Source: Alphaproteobacteria bacterium TMED93 (lineage in GTDB: Bacteria > Pseudomonadota > Alphaproteobacteria > TMED109). Taken from it: a DNA stretch of 6,858 nt. The notes beneath the pieces are model-generated. The model ran no database searches, had not been told where the DNA came from, and saw only the letters and a program-made list of their open reading frames with translations. The stretch spans positions 18,331-25,188 of the forward strand of contig NHEU02000005.1 in NCBI GenBank assembly GCA_002171495.2, written 5' to 3'. Shown here one piece after another: positions 1 to 6,045 of the stretch; the first letter of the stretch is position 1; each line of letters starts with the position of its first letter. Made by a program: the position numbers and the translations under genes.

Positions 1-436
1 CTATTGGAAAAATAAAAAGAAAACTAAGGAAGCATTTTTTGGTAATTATGTAACTGTAGGAGATTTAGCTTGCAGAACTGAAGATGGATATATTAAATTA
101 GTAGATAGAAAGAAAAATATGATTATTTCAGGCGGAGAGAATATTTATCCTGCAGAAGTAGAAAATGCCTTAGGAAGTCACGAAAAAATTAATGATGTAG
201 CAATTGTTGGAAAGTTAGATAAAAAGTGGGGTGAAACAGTTTGTGCATTTGTAGTCTTACAAGAAGGAGAAGAAATTTCTGAAGAAAAATTGATTAATTG
301 GTCAAAGAAAAAGCTAGCAAGCTACAAATGTCCAAAAAAAATTATCTTTATAAAAGATAAAGATATGCCAAGAAATGCAACAGGTAAAATTTTACACAAA
401 GAGCTAAGAGAAATGATTAAAAAAAATGAAAAATAA
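1..436 (+). CDS. Acyl-CoA synthetase (AMP-forming), C-terminal part; 5' end outside window
   Basis: The reading frame is open from base 2 and runs off the left edge, so the ATG at 119 is internal and not the start; 144 residues are visible. The family activates a carboxylic acid with ATP to an acyl-adenylate and then to the CoA thioester. Seen here are the hinge and A8 region of the ANL superfamily (GDLA, then DGYIKLVDRKKNMI and SGGENIYPAEVE, visible residues about 21-54) and the A10 motif PRNATGKIL, whose lysine (visible residue 129) is the adenylation lysine. This is a complete AMP-binding C-terminal domain. The substrate cannot be read from this part: medium/long-chain fatty acid, 2-hydroxy acid and aromatic acid ligases all share these motifs. 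The stop overlaps the next gene by 11 bp, so the two are probably translationally coupled and may use a common substrate (inference). Confidence 0.93.
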   Translation, partial: YWKNKKKTKEAFFGNYVTVGDLACRTEDGYIKLVDRKKNMIISGGENIYPAEVENALGSHEKINDVAIVGKLDKKWGETVCAFVVLQEGEEISEEKLINWSKKKLASYKCPKKIIFIKDKDMPRNATGKILHKELREMIKKNEK

Positions 437-2150
437 AGATTTAAATAATAATGATTACTCGGTAGCAGCTTGGATAGTAAAATTCTTAATCAAAAGAAAT
501 GTAAAAGTAGTTTTTGGTCTTCAAGGAGGACATATTCAACCTATTTGGGACTATTGTTTTAAATTAGGTATAAGAATTATTGATGTAAGAGATGAAAAAG
601 CTGCTGTTCATATGGCACAAGCGTATTCAATATTACAGAACGATATTGGTGTTGCTATGGTAACTGCAGGGCCAGGTGTAACTAATACAGTTACGGGAAT
701 TGCTAATGCTAATTTAGCTTGTACTCCAGTCATTTTAATTGGGGGTTGTACTACAATACCACAGTCTAATATGGGGCCTTTGCAAGACATACCTCATGTT
801 GATATATTAAAACCTATTACTAGGTATTCAAGAACTGCAAGAGTCCCTGAACAAGTTATTAGAGAGTTAGATTTAGCTTATTCTAGTGCTATAGGGCAGT
901 TAGGTGAGCCTGGTCCAAGTTATATTGAGATTCCTACAGACGTTTTGAGGTGTACAGTTAAAGATAAATTAATTTTAAATGATTGGATGTCTGAAAAAAA
1001 ACCTTATAAAGTTTTTCCTGACACTAAGAAAGTTGATGAATTTGTTTTTAAATTAAATAAAGCTAAAAGGCCACTTTTAGTTTCTGGAAGAGGTGCGAGA
1101 TCAAGTAAGAGCGCCATTGAGGACTTTTTATCTAAAACTGGAGTCTTATATATAGATACTCAAGACAGTAGGGGATTAATATCTCCTGATCACACCTCTA
1201 ATGTTTTTGCAGCTAGAAGCAAGGTCATGGAGGAAGCAGATTTAATAATATTGGTAGGAAGAAAATTAGACTATCAGTTGGCATATGGCTCGCCTGCAAT
1301 TTTCAGCAAGGCAACCTTTGTTAGAATTTCAAGCAATCCACATGAGCTATTAGATAATAGAAGAGGTATGCCAGAAATTTATGGAGAACCAAATTTAGTA
1401 TTTAAAGATTTAAATAGTAGAATATTAAATACAAATTTTGACAATGAGTGGATCTTAGAAACTAAAGAGTTTCATTCAAAAAAAATAGAAAAACTAAATA
1501 GTAAAAAAAGTAATAATTTAGGAAATGACGGAAAAATTCACCCTAATTACATATTTAATAGCATTAAAAAACTAGTGTCAGACAAATGCGTAGGAATTGC
1601 TGATGGTGGAGATATTTTAAGTTTTGCAAGAGTGGGTTTAAATAGTAAATACTATTTAGACTCAGGGGTTTTTGGATGTTTAGGTGTAGGAATTCCTTAT
1701 GCAATAGCAGCAGCAGAGATACATAAGGATTTACCTATTATTTGTGTTACTGGTGATGGCTCTTTTGGCTTTAATGCAATGGAACTAGATACTGCAGTTA
1801 GAAATGAATCTAATATTTGTGTTATTATCTCTAATAATGCTGGTTGGAATATTGAGACTCATGATCAGAAACTTAATTATGGAAATAGAGTATATGGGAC
1901 TAGTCTTAGGCATACTAATTATGCTAGAGTAGCAGAAGGGTTAGGGGCTTTTGGAATAAGAGTAGAAAAACCTGAAGATTTAGAAAAAAGCATTAAGATA
2001 GCTCTAGATAATACACCGTCAGTAGTGGATGTAGTTACTTCTTCTTCTGTATTGTCTTCTGATGCCTTAAAAGGTTTGGGTTTTGTGCCAAAGTATCAAG
2101 CACTTGATGTGTGGGATAACTTAGAAAAAAAATATAGAGATGAAGATTAA
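426..2150 (+). CDS. ThDP-dependent C-C lyase, 2-hydroxyacyl-CoA lyase / benzaldehyde lyase-like (acetolactate synthase superfamily)
   Basis: 574 residues, normal for the superfamily, with N-terminal PYR domain (about 10-175), middle domain (about 200-335) and C-terminal PP domain (about 385-540). The Mg/ThDP motif is GDG at 443-445 followed by NN at 470-471, and the ThDP-activating glutamate is E57 in RDEKAA. Recalled alignment to Pseudomonas benzaldehyde lyase puts H36, E57 and Q120 at its His29, Glu50 and Gln113, all at the same offset of 7. FGFNAMELDT (447-456) resembles the FGFSGMEVET of human HACL1 and oxalyl-CoA decarboxylases. Automatic pipelines would probably call this an acetolactate synthase large subunit, but there is no small subunit next to it and the active-site pattern favours cleavage or ligation of 2-hydroxy acyl compounds. 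The overlapping acyl-CoA synthetase suggests a CoA-thioester substrate (inference). The start has only a weak purine-rich site, consistent with coupling. The superfamily is certain; the substrate is not known. Confidence 0.85.
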   Translation: MKNKDLNNNDYSVAAWIVKFLIKRNVKVVFGLQGGHIQPIWDYCFKLGIRIIDVRDEKAAVHMAQAYSILQNDIGVAMVTAGPGVTNTVTGIANANLACTPVILIGGCTTIPQSNMGPLQDIPHVDILKPITRYSRTARVPEQVIRELDLAYSSAIGQLGEPGPSYIEIPTDVLRCTVKDKLILNDWMSEKKPYKVFPDTKKVDEFVFKLNKAKRPLLVSGRGARSSKSAIEDFLSKTGVLYIDTQDSRGLISPDHTSNVFAARSKVMEEADLIILVGRKLDYQLAYGSPAIFSKATFVRISSNPHELLDNRRGMPEIYGEPNLVFKDLNSRILNTNFDNEWILETKEFHSKKIEKLNSKKSNNLGNDGKIHPNYIFNSIKKLVSDKCVGIADGGDILSFARVGLNSKYYLDSGVFGCLGVGIPYAIAAAEIHKDLPIICVTGDGSFGFNAMELDTAVRNESNICVIISNNAGWNIETHDQKLNYGNRVYGTSLRHTNYARVAEGLGAFGIRVEKPEDLEKSIKIALDNTPSVVDVVTSSSVLSSDALKGLGFVPKYQALDVWDNLEKKYRDED

Positions 2151-2162
2151 GGTCAAAAAACT

Positions 2163-3779
2163 ATGAAAAAAATTTTAATTTTAGGTGGAGGTTTCTCAGG
2201 AATTTATACTGCAAAAAATCTCCAAAAAGAAAACTTAAAAGACTATGAAATAGAACTAATAAGTGATAACAATTATTTTATTTTTCAACCATTATTACCT
2301 GAGGTTGCTTCAGGAACAATTTATAGTTCAGATGCTGTTACTCCCATAAGGCAAATGTTAAAGGGAATAAAGTATAGAAATGCTGAAATTTCAAATTTAG
2401 ACTTAAAAAATAAAAAAATATCTATACTACAAGGGTTTAAAAAGAGTTCTCATGTTCTTAACTATGATCATTTAGTAATAGCCTTAGGCCAAGTTAGTAA
2501 CTTAGACATTGTTAAAGGGCTAAAGGATCATGCTTTTACTATGAGAAGTTTACAAGATGCTTATGATTTAAGAAATCATATATTAGGATGTTTAGAATTA
2601 GCCGATGTTACTTCAAACAAAGAACTTAAAAAAAGATTATTGAATATTGTAGTAATAGGAGGTGGTTTTTCTGGAGTAGAGACTATTGGAGAAATTAAAG
2701 AAATGATTGATAGATTAATTCCTTATTATAGTTCTATTAAAAAAGAAGATTTAAAATTTCATATAATTGAATATGCTGATCAACTTTTACCTGATATGGA
2801 TAATAATGTTGGAAAGTATACATTAAGAAAGTTTTTAAAAAATAATATTAACGTTCACCTTAAAACAGCGCTTGAAGAAGTTACACAATATCAAGTATTT
2901 CTGAGTGGTAAAAAGAAAATAGCTACACATACTGTAATTTCTACAATAGGTTCCACAGTCTCAAAACTTATCAAAGAAAGTAATTTGAAACTTCAACATG
3001 GAAAAATAGTTACTAATAGTAATTTACAAGTAGAGTCCTTTGAAAATGTTTGGGCGGTTGGAGATGCAGCTTTAATTCCTAATAAAGATAAAAAAAATAT
3101 GCTTTATAAACAAAAAAAGGTGGCTTATGCTCCACCTAATGCTCAATTTGCAGTTAGACAAGGAAGGTTGTTAGCAAAGAATATAAAGTCTAAATTAGCA
3201 GGTAATAATTTAGCTGAATTTCAGTATACTTCTAAAGGATCATTAGCTTCCTTGGGGTCTAGAGATGGAGTAGGTAAAATTTTTTTTATAACTGTGAAGG
3301 GTTTCTTAGCCTGGCTTATTTGGAGAGCTTTTTATTTATCTTTTTTACCTAGTTTTGCTACTAAAATTAGAGTGCTGACTGGTTGGATAGTTGAATTTTT
3401 AGTTCCTAGAAATGCTGTAATGACTAGAGCTCTTAAAAATGACGCAGTTTCTTATCAAAATTTTAAAAAAGGTGATGTAGTATTTAAAGAGGGTATGATT
3501 GCTGATGGTTTTTATATTGTTATAAAAGGATCATTTAAAAATACTTTTAAAAAAACTAATTCAGGTAAAGAGTTCACAAAGATTTATAAAGCTAATGATC
3601 ATTTTGGAGCTAGAGTTTTATTGTCTGGGTCAAGAAGAACTGGAAATATTGAAGCATTGGAGGACTCAAAAGTAGTGAAAATAGACGGAGACACTTTTAA
3701 AGTTATGAATGAACATTTAGTACCATTTAAAAAATATTTTAATGATTACATAAGACAAAACTTTAATAAATTAGATTAA
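2163..3779 (+). CDS. NDH-2-like FAD-dependent NAD(P)H dehydrogenase fused to a C-terminal cyclic-nucleotide-binding-like domain
   Basis: 538 residues, about 100 longer than usual type II NADH dehydrogenases, which pass electrons from NADH to quinone at the inner membrane without pumping protons. Seen: the FAD-binding GGGFSG (8-13), FQPLLPEVASG (41-51), the NAD(P)H-binding GGGFSGVE (166-173), the second FAD motif AVGDAA (298-303), a quinone-site-like PPNAQFAVRQG (324-334) and an amphipathic/hydrophobic membrane-anchoring stretch (about 377-412). From about 428 to 530 is a cyclic-nucleotide-binding-type beta-roll: GDVVFKEG, GFYIVIKGSF, then FGARVLLSGSRRTGN. In that phosphate-binding cassette the usual FGE glutamate is alanine (A483), while an arginine (R492) remains, so classical cAMP binding is doubtful. 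The start follows AAGG at 2149-2152, and an in-frame stop just upstream (2148-2150) excludes a longer protein. The 12-bp gap to the lyase gene suggests one operon. Sulfide:quinone reductase-like function is a less likely alternative. Confidence 0.88.
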   Translation: MKKILILGGGFSGIYTAKNLQKENLKDYEIELISDNNYFIFQPLLPEVASGTIYSSDAVTPIRQMLKGIKYRNAEISNLDLKNKKISILQGFKKSSHVLNYDHLVIALGQVSNLDIVKGLKDHAFTMRSLQDAYDLRNHILGCLELADVTSNKELKKRLLNIVVIGGGFSGVETIGEIKEMIDRLIPYYSSIKKEDLKFHIIEYADQLLPDMDNNVGKYTLRKFLKNNINVHLKTALEEVTQYQVFLSGKKKIATHTVISTIGSTVSKLIKESNLKLQHGKIVTNSNLQVESFENVWAVGDAALIPNKDKKNMLYKQKKVAYAPPNAQFAVRQGRLLAKNIKSKLAGNNLAEFQYTSKGSLASLGSRDGVGKIFFITVKGFLAWLIWRAFYLSFLPSFATKIRVLTGWIVEFLVPRNAVMTRALKNDAVSYQNFKKGDVVFKEGMIADGFYIVIKGSFKNTFKKTNSGKEFTKIYKANDHFGARVLLSGSRRTGNIEALEDSKVVKIDGDTFKVMNEHLVPFKKYFNDYIRQNFNKLD

Positions 3780-3792
3780 AATTTTTGTACTG

Positions 3793-3818
3793 TTGACTAT
3801 TAACCACAATAGTATAAT
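3793..3818 (+). promoter_or_regulatory. Putative sigma70 promoter of amt
   Basis: TTGACT (3793-3798) matches the -35 consensus at five of six positions, and TATAAT (3813-3818) matches the -10 exactly. The spacer is only 14 bp, shorter than the usual 16-18, so the -35 assignment is uncertain. Transcription would start near 3825, immediately before the first base of the aptamer stem at 3827, which supports the -10 call. The TTGACT box partly overlaps an inverted repeat. Confidence 0.45.
3796..3813. repeat. 6-bp perfect inverted repeat in the amt promoter
   Basis: ACTATT (3796-3801) and AATAGT (3808-3813) are perfect reverse complements around the six bases AACCAC. The dyad sits between and overlaps the putative -35 and -10 boxes, so it could be an operator. 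It could alternatively be the stem of a weak terminator for the upstream flavoprotein gene, since six T (3820-3825) follow seven bases later. The stem is short and AT-rich, so either reading is tentative. Confidence 0.35.
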
Positions 3819-3826
3819 CTTTTTTA

Positions 3827-3874
3827 TACGTTCAACCTTATGGTCGGAAGTAAGCTTGTAGCTGAAGGAACGTA
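3827..3874 (+). promoter_or_regulatory. Glutamine riboswitch aptamer (glnA RNA type) upstream of amt
   Basis: The leader folds by eye into the small three-way junction of the glnA-type glutamine aptamer. P1 pairs TACGTTC (3827-3833) with GAACGTA (3868-3874), seven perfect pairs. P2 pairs ACC (3835-3837) with GGT (3842-3844) around a four-base loop. P3 pairs AGCT (3853-3856) with AGCT (3860-3863) around TGT. The conserved junction strands are present: CGGAAGTA (3845-3852), containing the GAAGTA loop-E-like element, and GAAGGAACG (3864-3872). From family knowledge, glnA RNAs bind L-glutamine and precede nitrogen-assimilation genes such as glnA, PII and ammonium transporters. The gene 67 bp downstream is amt, so the match of structure and context is strong. 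A covariance-model score was not available to me. Confidence 0.85.
3864..3869 (+). promoter_or_regulatory. Shine-Dalgarno-like GAAGGA inside the riboswitch, for the leader ORF
   Basis: GAAGGA belongs to the conserved 3' junction/P1 strand of the aptamer and lies five bases before the ATG at 3875. Its last two bases (G3868, A3869) pair in P1, so the folded, ligand-bound aptamer would hide part of it. Because the same bases are conserved for the aptamer itself, their presence alone does not prove ribosome binding. Confidence 0.4.
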
Positions 3875-3949
3875 ATGCGTCTAAAATTCCAAGCAATATT
3901 TCAACCTAAAGTAGAATTATTTATTTACGGGAGTATATATTATGATTGA
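3875..3949 (+). CDS. Possible 24-residue leader peptide between riboswitch and amt
   Basis: An open frame starts at the first base after aptamer stem P1 and encodes 24 residues (it begins MRLKFQAIF and ends SIYYD) before TGA at 3947-3949. A GAAGGA sequence lies five bases upstream of its ATG, within the aptamer. Its stop lies inside the amt gene, overlapping it by 8 bp (ATG of amt at 3942), a geometry typical of translational coupling. I recognise no family and see no signal peptide. An open frame of this length is not rare by chance in such AT-rich DNA, so the case rests on its position at both ends. Short peptides follow the related downstream-peptide glutamine RNAs, which makes this worth considering; translation is unproven. 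Confidence 0.35.
   Translation: MRLKFQAIFQPKVELFIYGSIYYD
3929..3933 (+). promoter_or_regulatory. Ribosome binding site of amt
   Basis: GGGAG lies eight bases before the amt ATG and fixes that start. It is one of the clearest Shine-Dalgarno sequences in the window. The five bases TTACG (3925-3929), ending in its first G, are complementary to CGTAA (3871-3875) in the 3' strand of the aptamer stem, so accessibility could depend on the riboswitch fold. Confidence 0.75.
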
Positions 3950-5138
3950 GGGAAATACCGCGTGGATTTTGATATCTACGGTTTTAGTTCTTTTTATGAC
4001 TTTACCTGGACTTGCTTTGTTTTATGGTGGTTTAGTCTATTCTAAAAATCTTATATCAGTACTAATTCAATGTTTTGCTGTTGCATGTTTAATGTCAATT
4101 ACATGGTTTATAGCAGGATATAGTATTGCTTTTACAGAAACTGGTGAATTTTTTGGCAATTTATCTAAGTCCTTTTTAAATGGCGTTACTCTGGACTCTG
4201 AATTTGCAGGCCTGCCTGAGTCTGTTTTTTTTATGTTTCAAATGACATTTGCTATAATTACCCCTGCTTTAATTGTTGGGGCTTTTGTAGAAAGAGCAAA
4301 GTTTATATCAGTATTATTATTTAGCTTAATATGGCTATTAGTTGTTTATGCCCCAGTTACCCATTGGATTTGGGGTGGAGGTTGGTTATCTAAATTAGGT
4401 GTGCAAGATTTTGCAGGAGGGTTAGTAGTTCACTTAAATTGTGGAATCTCTGCCTTAGTTTTTGCCTATTTATTAGGACCTAGATTAAATAAAAAGCAAC
4501 TCGTGCCTCATAGTCCTCCTTTGGTAATGATAGGAACGTCTATGTTATGGGTTGGATGGTTTGGCTTTAATGGAGGTAGTGCTCTTGCTGCAGATGCAAA
4601 TGCAGGAATGGCAATGACTGTAACTCATATTTCAGCAGCTACAGCCTCTTTAGTATGGATGTTAATAGAATGGTTTAAGCATGGCAAACCTACTTTAGTT
4701 GGAACAGCAACTGGTTGTATTGCAGGCTTAGCTACTATTACACCTGCTTCAGGATTTGTAGGTCCATCAGGAGCGTTGCTAATTGGTATTTTGGCAGCAA
4801 TTTTATGCTATTATATGGTAGGTTTTGTAAAAAATATCATGAAAATTGATGATACTTTAGATGTTTTTGCTGTTCATGGTGTAGGAGGTTTATTAGGTAC
4901 ACTATTACTTGCTCCTCTTGGGTCAACCTCATTTGGGGGCCTTGGGCATTCCGACTTATCTATATTTGGGCAATTCAAGGTTCAAATTATTGCTAGTATA
5001 TCTGTAGCAATTTGGGCAGCTTTAGCTTCTTTTATTATTTTAATTATTTTAAAGAAATTTATTGGAATTAGAGTTTCTGAAGAGGAAGAAGAAGCTGGCC
5101 TTGATGTCTCTAGCCATTCAGAAAGTGCCTATAATTAA
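3942..5138 (+). CDS. amt: Ammonium transporter, Amt/MEP/Rh family
   Basis: 398 residues with about 11 membrane segments (roughly 7-31, 38-62, 94-116, 121-141, 159-180, 192-209, 222-243, 251-269, 274-294, 305-327, 346-372), as expected for the trimeric inner-membrane Amt channel that takes up ammonium. There is no cleavable signal peptide, unlike E. coli AmtB. Key residues are present: the family signature DFAGGLVVH with D156 and the first pore histidine H164, the second histidine H312 in VHGVGG, the phenylalanine gate F103 and F209, W144 and S213 (recruitment site). The C-terminal tail GIRVSEEEEEAGLD-SESAYN is the conserved cytoplasmic tail through which PII/GlnK proteins block the channel in relatives, although no glnK gene is adjacent here. 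Expression is probably controlled by the glutamine aptamer in its leader, tying uptake to nitrogen status. It has its own promoter candidate and is followed by a large hairpin, so it looks monocistronic. Confidence 0.97.
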   Translation: MIEGNTAWILISTVLVLFMTLPGLALFYGGLVYSKNLISVLIQCFAVACLMSITWFIAGYSIAFTETGEFFGNLSKSFLNGVTLDSEFAGLPESVFFMFQMTFAIITPALIVGAFVERAKFISVLLFSLIWLLVVYAPVTHWIWGGGWLSKLGVQDFAGGLVVHLNCGISALVFAYLLGPRLNKKQLVPHSPPLVMIGTSMLWVGWFGFNGGSALAADANAGMAMTVTHISAATASLVWMLIEWFKHGKPTLVGTATGCIAGLATITPASGFVGPSGALLIGILAAILCYYMVGFVKNIMKIDDTLDVFAVHGVGGLLGTLLLAPLGSTSFGGLGHSDLSIFGQFKVQIIASISVAIWAALASFIILIILKKFIGIRVSEEEEEAGLDVSSHSESAYN

Positions 5139-5147
5139 GCACTAAAA

Positions 5148-5190
5148 ACTTAAGCTTTGTATATTTTTAATATTTATATAAAGCTTAAGT
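5148..5190 (+). terminator. 16-bp hairpin after amt (probable transcript 3' end, no U-tract)
   Basis: ACTTAAGCTTT (5148-5158) and AAAGCTTAAGT (5180-5190) are an exact 11-bp inverted repeat. The stem continues through one G-U pair and four A-U pairs to 16 pairs around an 11-base loop (5164-5174). It starts 10 bp after the amt stop, so it fits an mRNA 3' stem or terminator. On the + strand no T-run follows (AACTGATAAT), whereas five A precede it, so the canonical terminator layout would face the - strand. It may be a 3' stabilising stem, a processed end or a bidirectional element. Confidence 0.55.
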
Positions 5191-5231
5191 AACTGATAAT
5201 TATTAAGTAAATAAATAACTAATTTATTATA

Positions 5232-6044
5232 ATGAAAATTAAAAAGAATAAAAACAGACTAGATTTAAAAGATTCTATTTTTGAAACTAAAAACAAGGTT
5301 GCAGTTTTAAGATTTAATAGAGATGATATTAGAAATGCTTTAACAGGTTCCTCTCTAATTGATGATATTTTGAAAACTTCAGATTATGTAAATAAAAATA
5401 AAAATATTTCTGTATTAATAATAACAGGGTCAGGAAGGGCATTTTCATCTGGAGGAAATATTAAAGAAATGTTTAAAAAAAATAGCTCATTTTCTGGCAA
5501 AGTAGAGGAAGTAGAAAAAAAATATAGATATGGTATTCAGCAAATACCTAAGGCTTTAGAAAAAGTAGAAATACCAATAATTGCTGCTATTAATGGCCCA
5601 GCAATTGGAGCGGGGTTCGATTTGGCGTGTATGTGTGATTTTAGAATTATGTCAAATAAAGCATACTTTGCTGAAAATTTTATTAATCTAGGAATAATTC
5701 CTGGAGATGGAGGTGCATTTTTTTTACAAAAATTAGTTGGCTATCAAAAAGCAGCAGAATTCACATTTACAGGTAGAAAAATTTTATCTGATGAAGCTCT
5801 TAAAATAGGACTAACTTTAAAAACTGTAGATGATGACAAGTTATTTGAAGAGTCTTACAAATTTGCACAAATAATTGCTAAACAACCAGCAAATACTTTA
5901 AGGTACTCAAAAAGACTTTTAAAAATGGGTTCTAAATTATCACTTGATGAGTTTTTAGATTTTTGTGCATTATTTCAAGGTATTAGCCACAACCATAACG
6001 AACATAAAATAGCTCTTCAGAAGCTTAAAAATAAAAAAAAATAA
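5232..6044 (+). CDS. Enoyl-CoA hydratase/isomerase (crotonase) family protein, active-site variant
   Basis: 270 residues, the usual crotonase length. The fold's oxyanion-hole segments are RAFSSGGNIKEM (69-80) and NGPAIGAGFDLACMCDFRI (121-139), followed by LGIIPGDGGAF (153-163). Against rat enoyl-CoA hydratase (recalled alignment), the two catalytic glutamates Glu144 and Glu164 are D130 and F150 here, the same 20 residues apart. A standard hydratase mechanism is therefore unlikely, and isomerase, thioesterase, hydrolase or a modified hydratase are all possible. The protein should bind an acyl-CoA and may belong with other fatty-acid or branched-acid degradation steps. The N-terminus is lysine-rich (KIKKNKN). 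The start is bounded by an in-frame TAA at 5220-5222; I see no Shine-Dalgarno sequence before it. Its stop is one base from the converging gene's stop. Confidence 0.88.
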   Translation: MKIKKNKNRLDLKDSIFETKNKVAVLRFNRDDIRNALTGSSLIDDILKTSDYVNKNKNISVLIITGSGRAFSSGGNIKEMFKKNSSFSGKVEEVEKKYRYGIQQIPKALEKVEIPIIAAINGPAIGAGFDLACMCDFRIMSNKAYFAENFINLGIIPGDGGAFFLQKLVGYQKAAEFTFTGRKILSDEALKIGLTLKTVDDDKLFEESYKFAQIIAKQPANTLRYSKRLLKMGSKLSLDEFLDFCALFQGISHNHNEHKIALQKLKNKKK

Positions 6045-6045
6045 T

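Noticed and set aside
119..436. A stand-alone 105-residue gene starting at ATG 119
   Set aside because: The frame is open to the left edge and the upstream residues (GDLA, DGYIKLVDRKKN) are the conserved acyl-CoA synthetase sequence, so this ATG is internal.
608..790. 60-residue minus-strand ORF
   Set aside because: It lies wholly inside the conserved N-terminal domain of the ThDP enzyme, has no recognisable features and no ribosome site; it is a shadow frame.
426..2150. Acetolactate synthase large subunit (ilvB)
   Set aside because: H36 and Q120, the HACL-like FGFNAMELDT segment and the absence of a small-subunit gene fit the lyase branch better, although the superfamily is shared.
3795..3826. 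Strong intrinsic terminator after the flavoprotein gene
   Set aside because: The six-pair A/T-rich stem has only two G-C pairs and its T-run starts seven bases away; it is better treated as a promoter dyad, with weak termination left open.
3885..3918. AATTC/GAATT pairing in the amt leader as an additional hairpin
   Set aside because: Only five AT-rich pairs around a 24-base loop; too weak to support as an expression platform.
5139..5231. A second aptamer or a glnK gene downstream of amt
   Set aside because: The 93-bp gap contains only the hairpin and A/T-rich sequence, with no conserved junction motif and no open frame.
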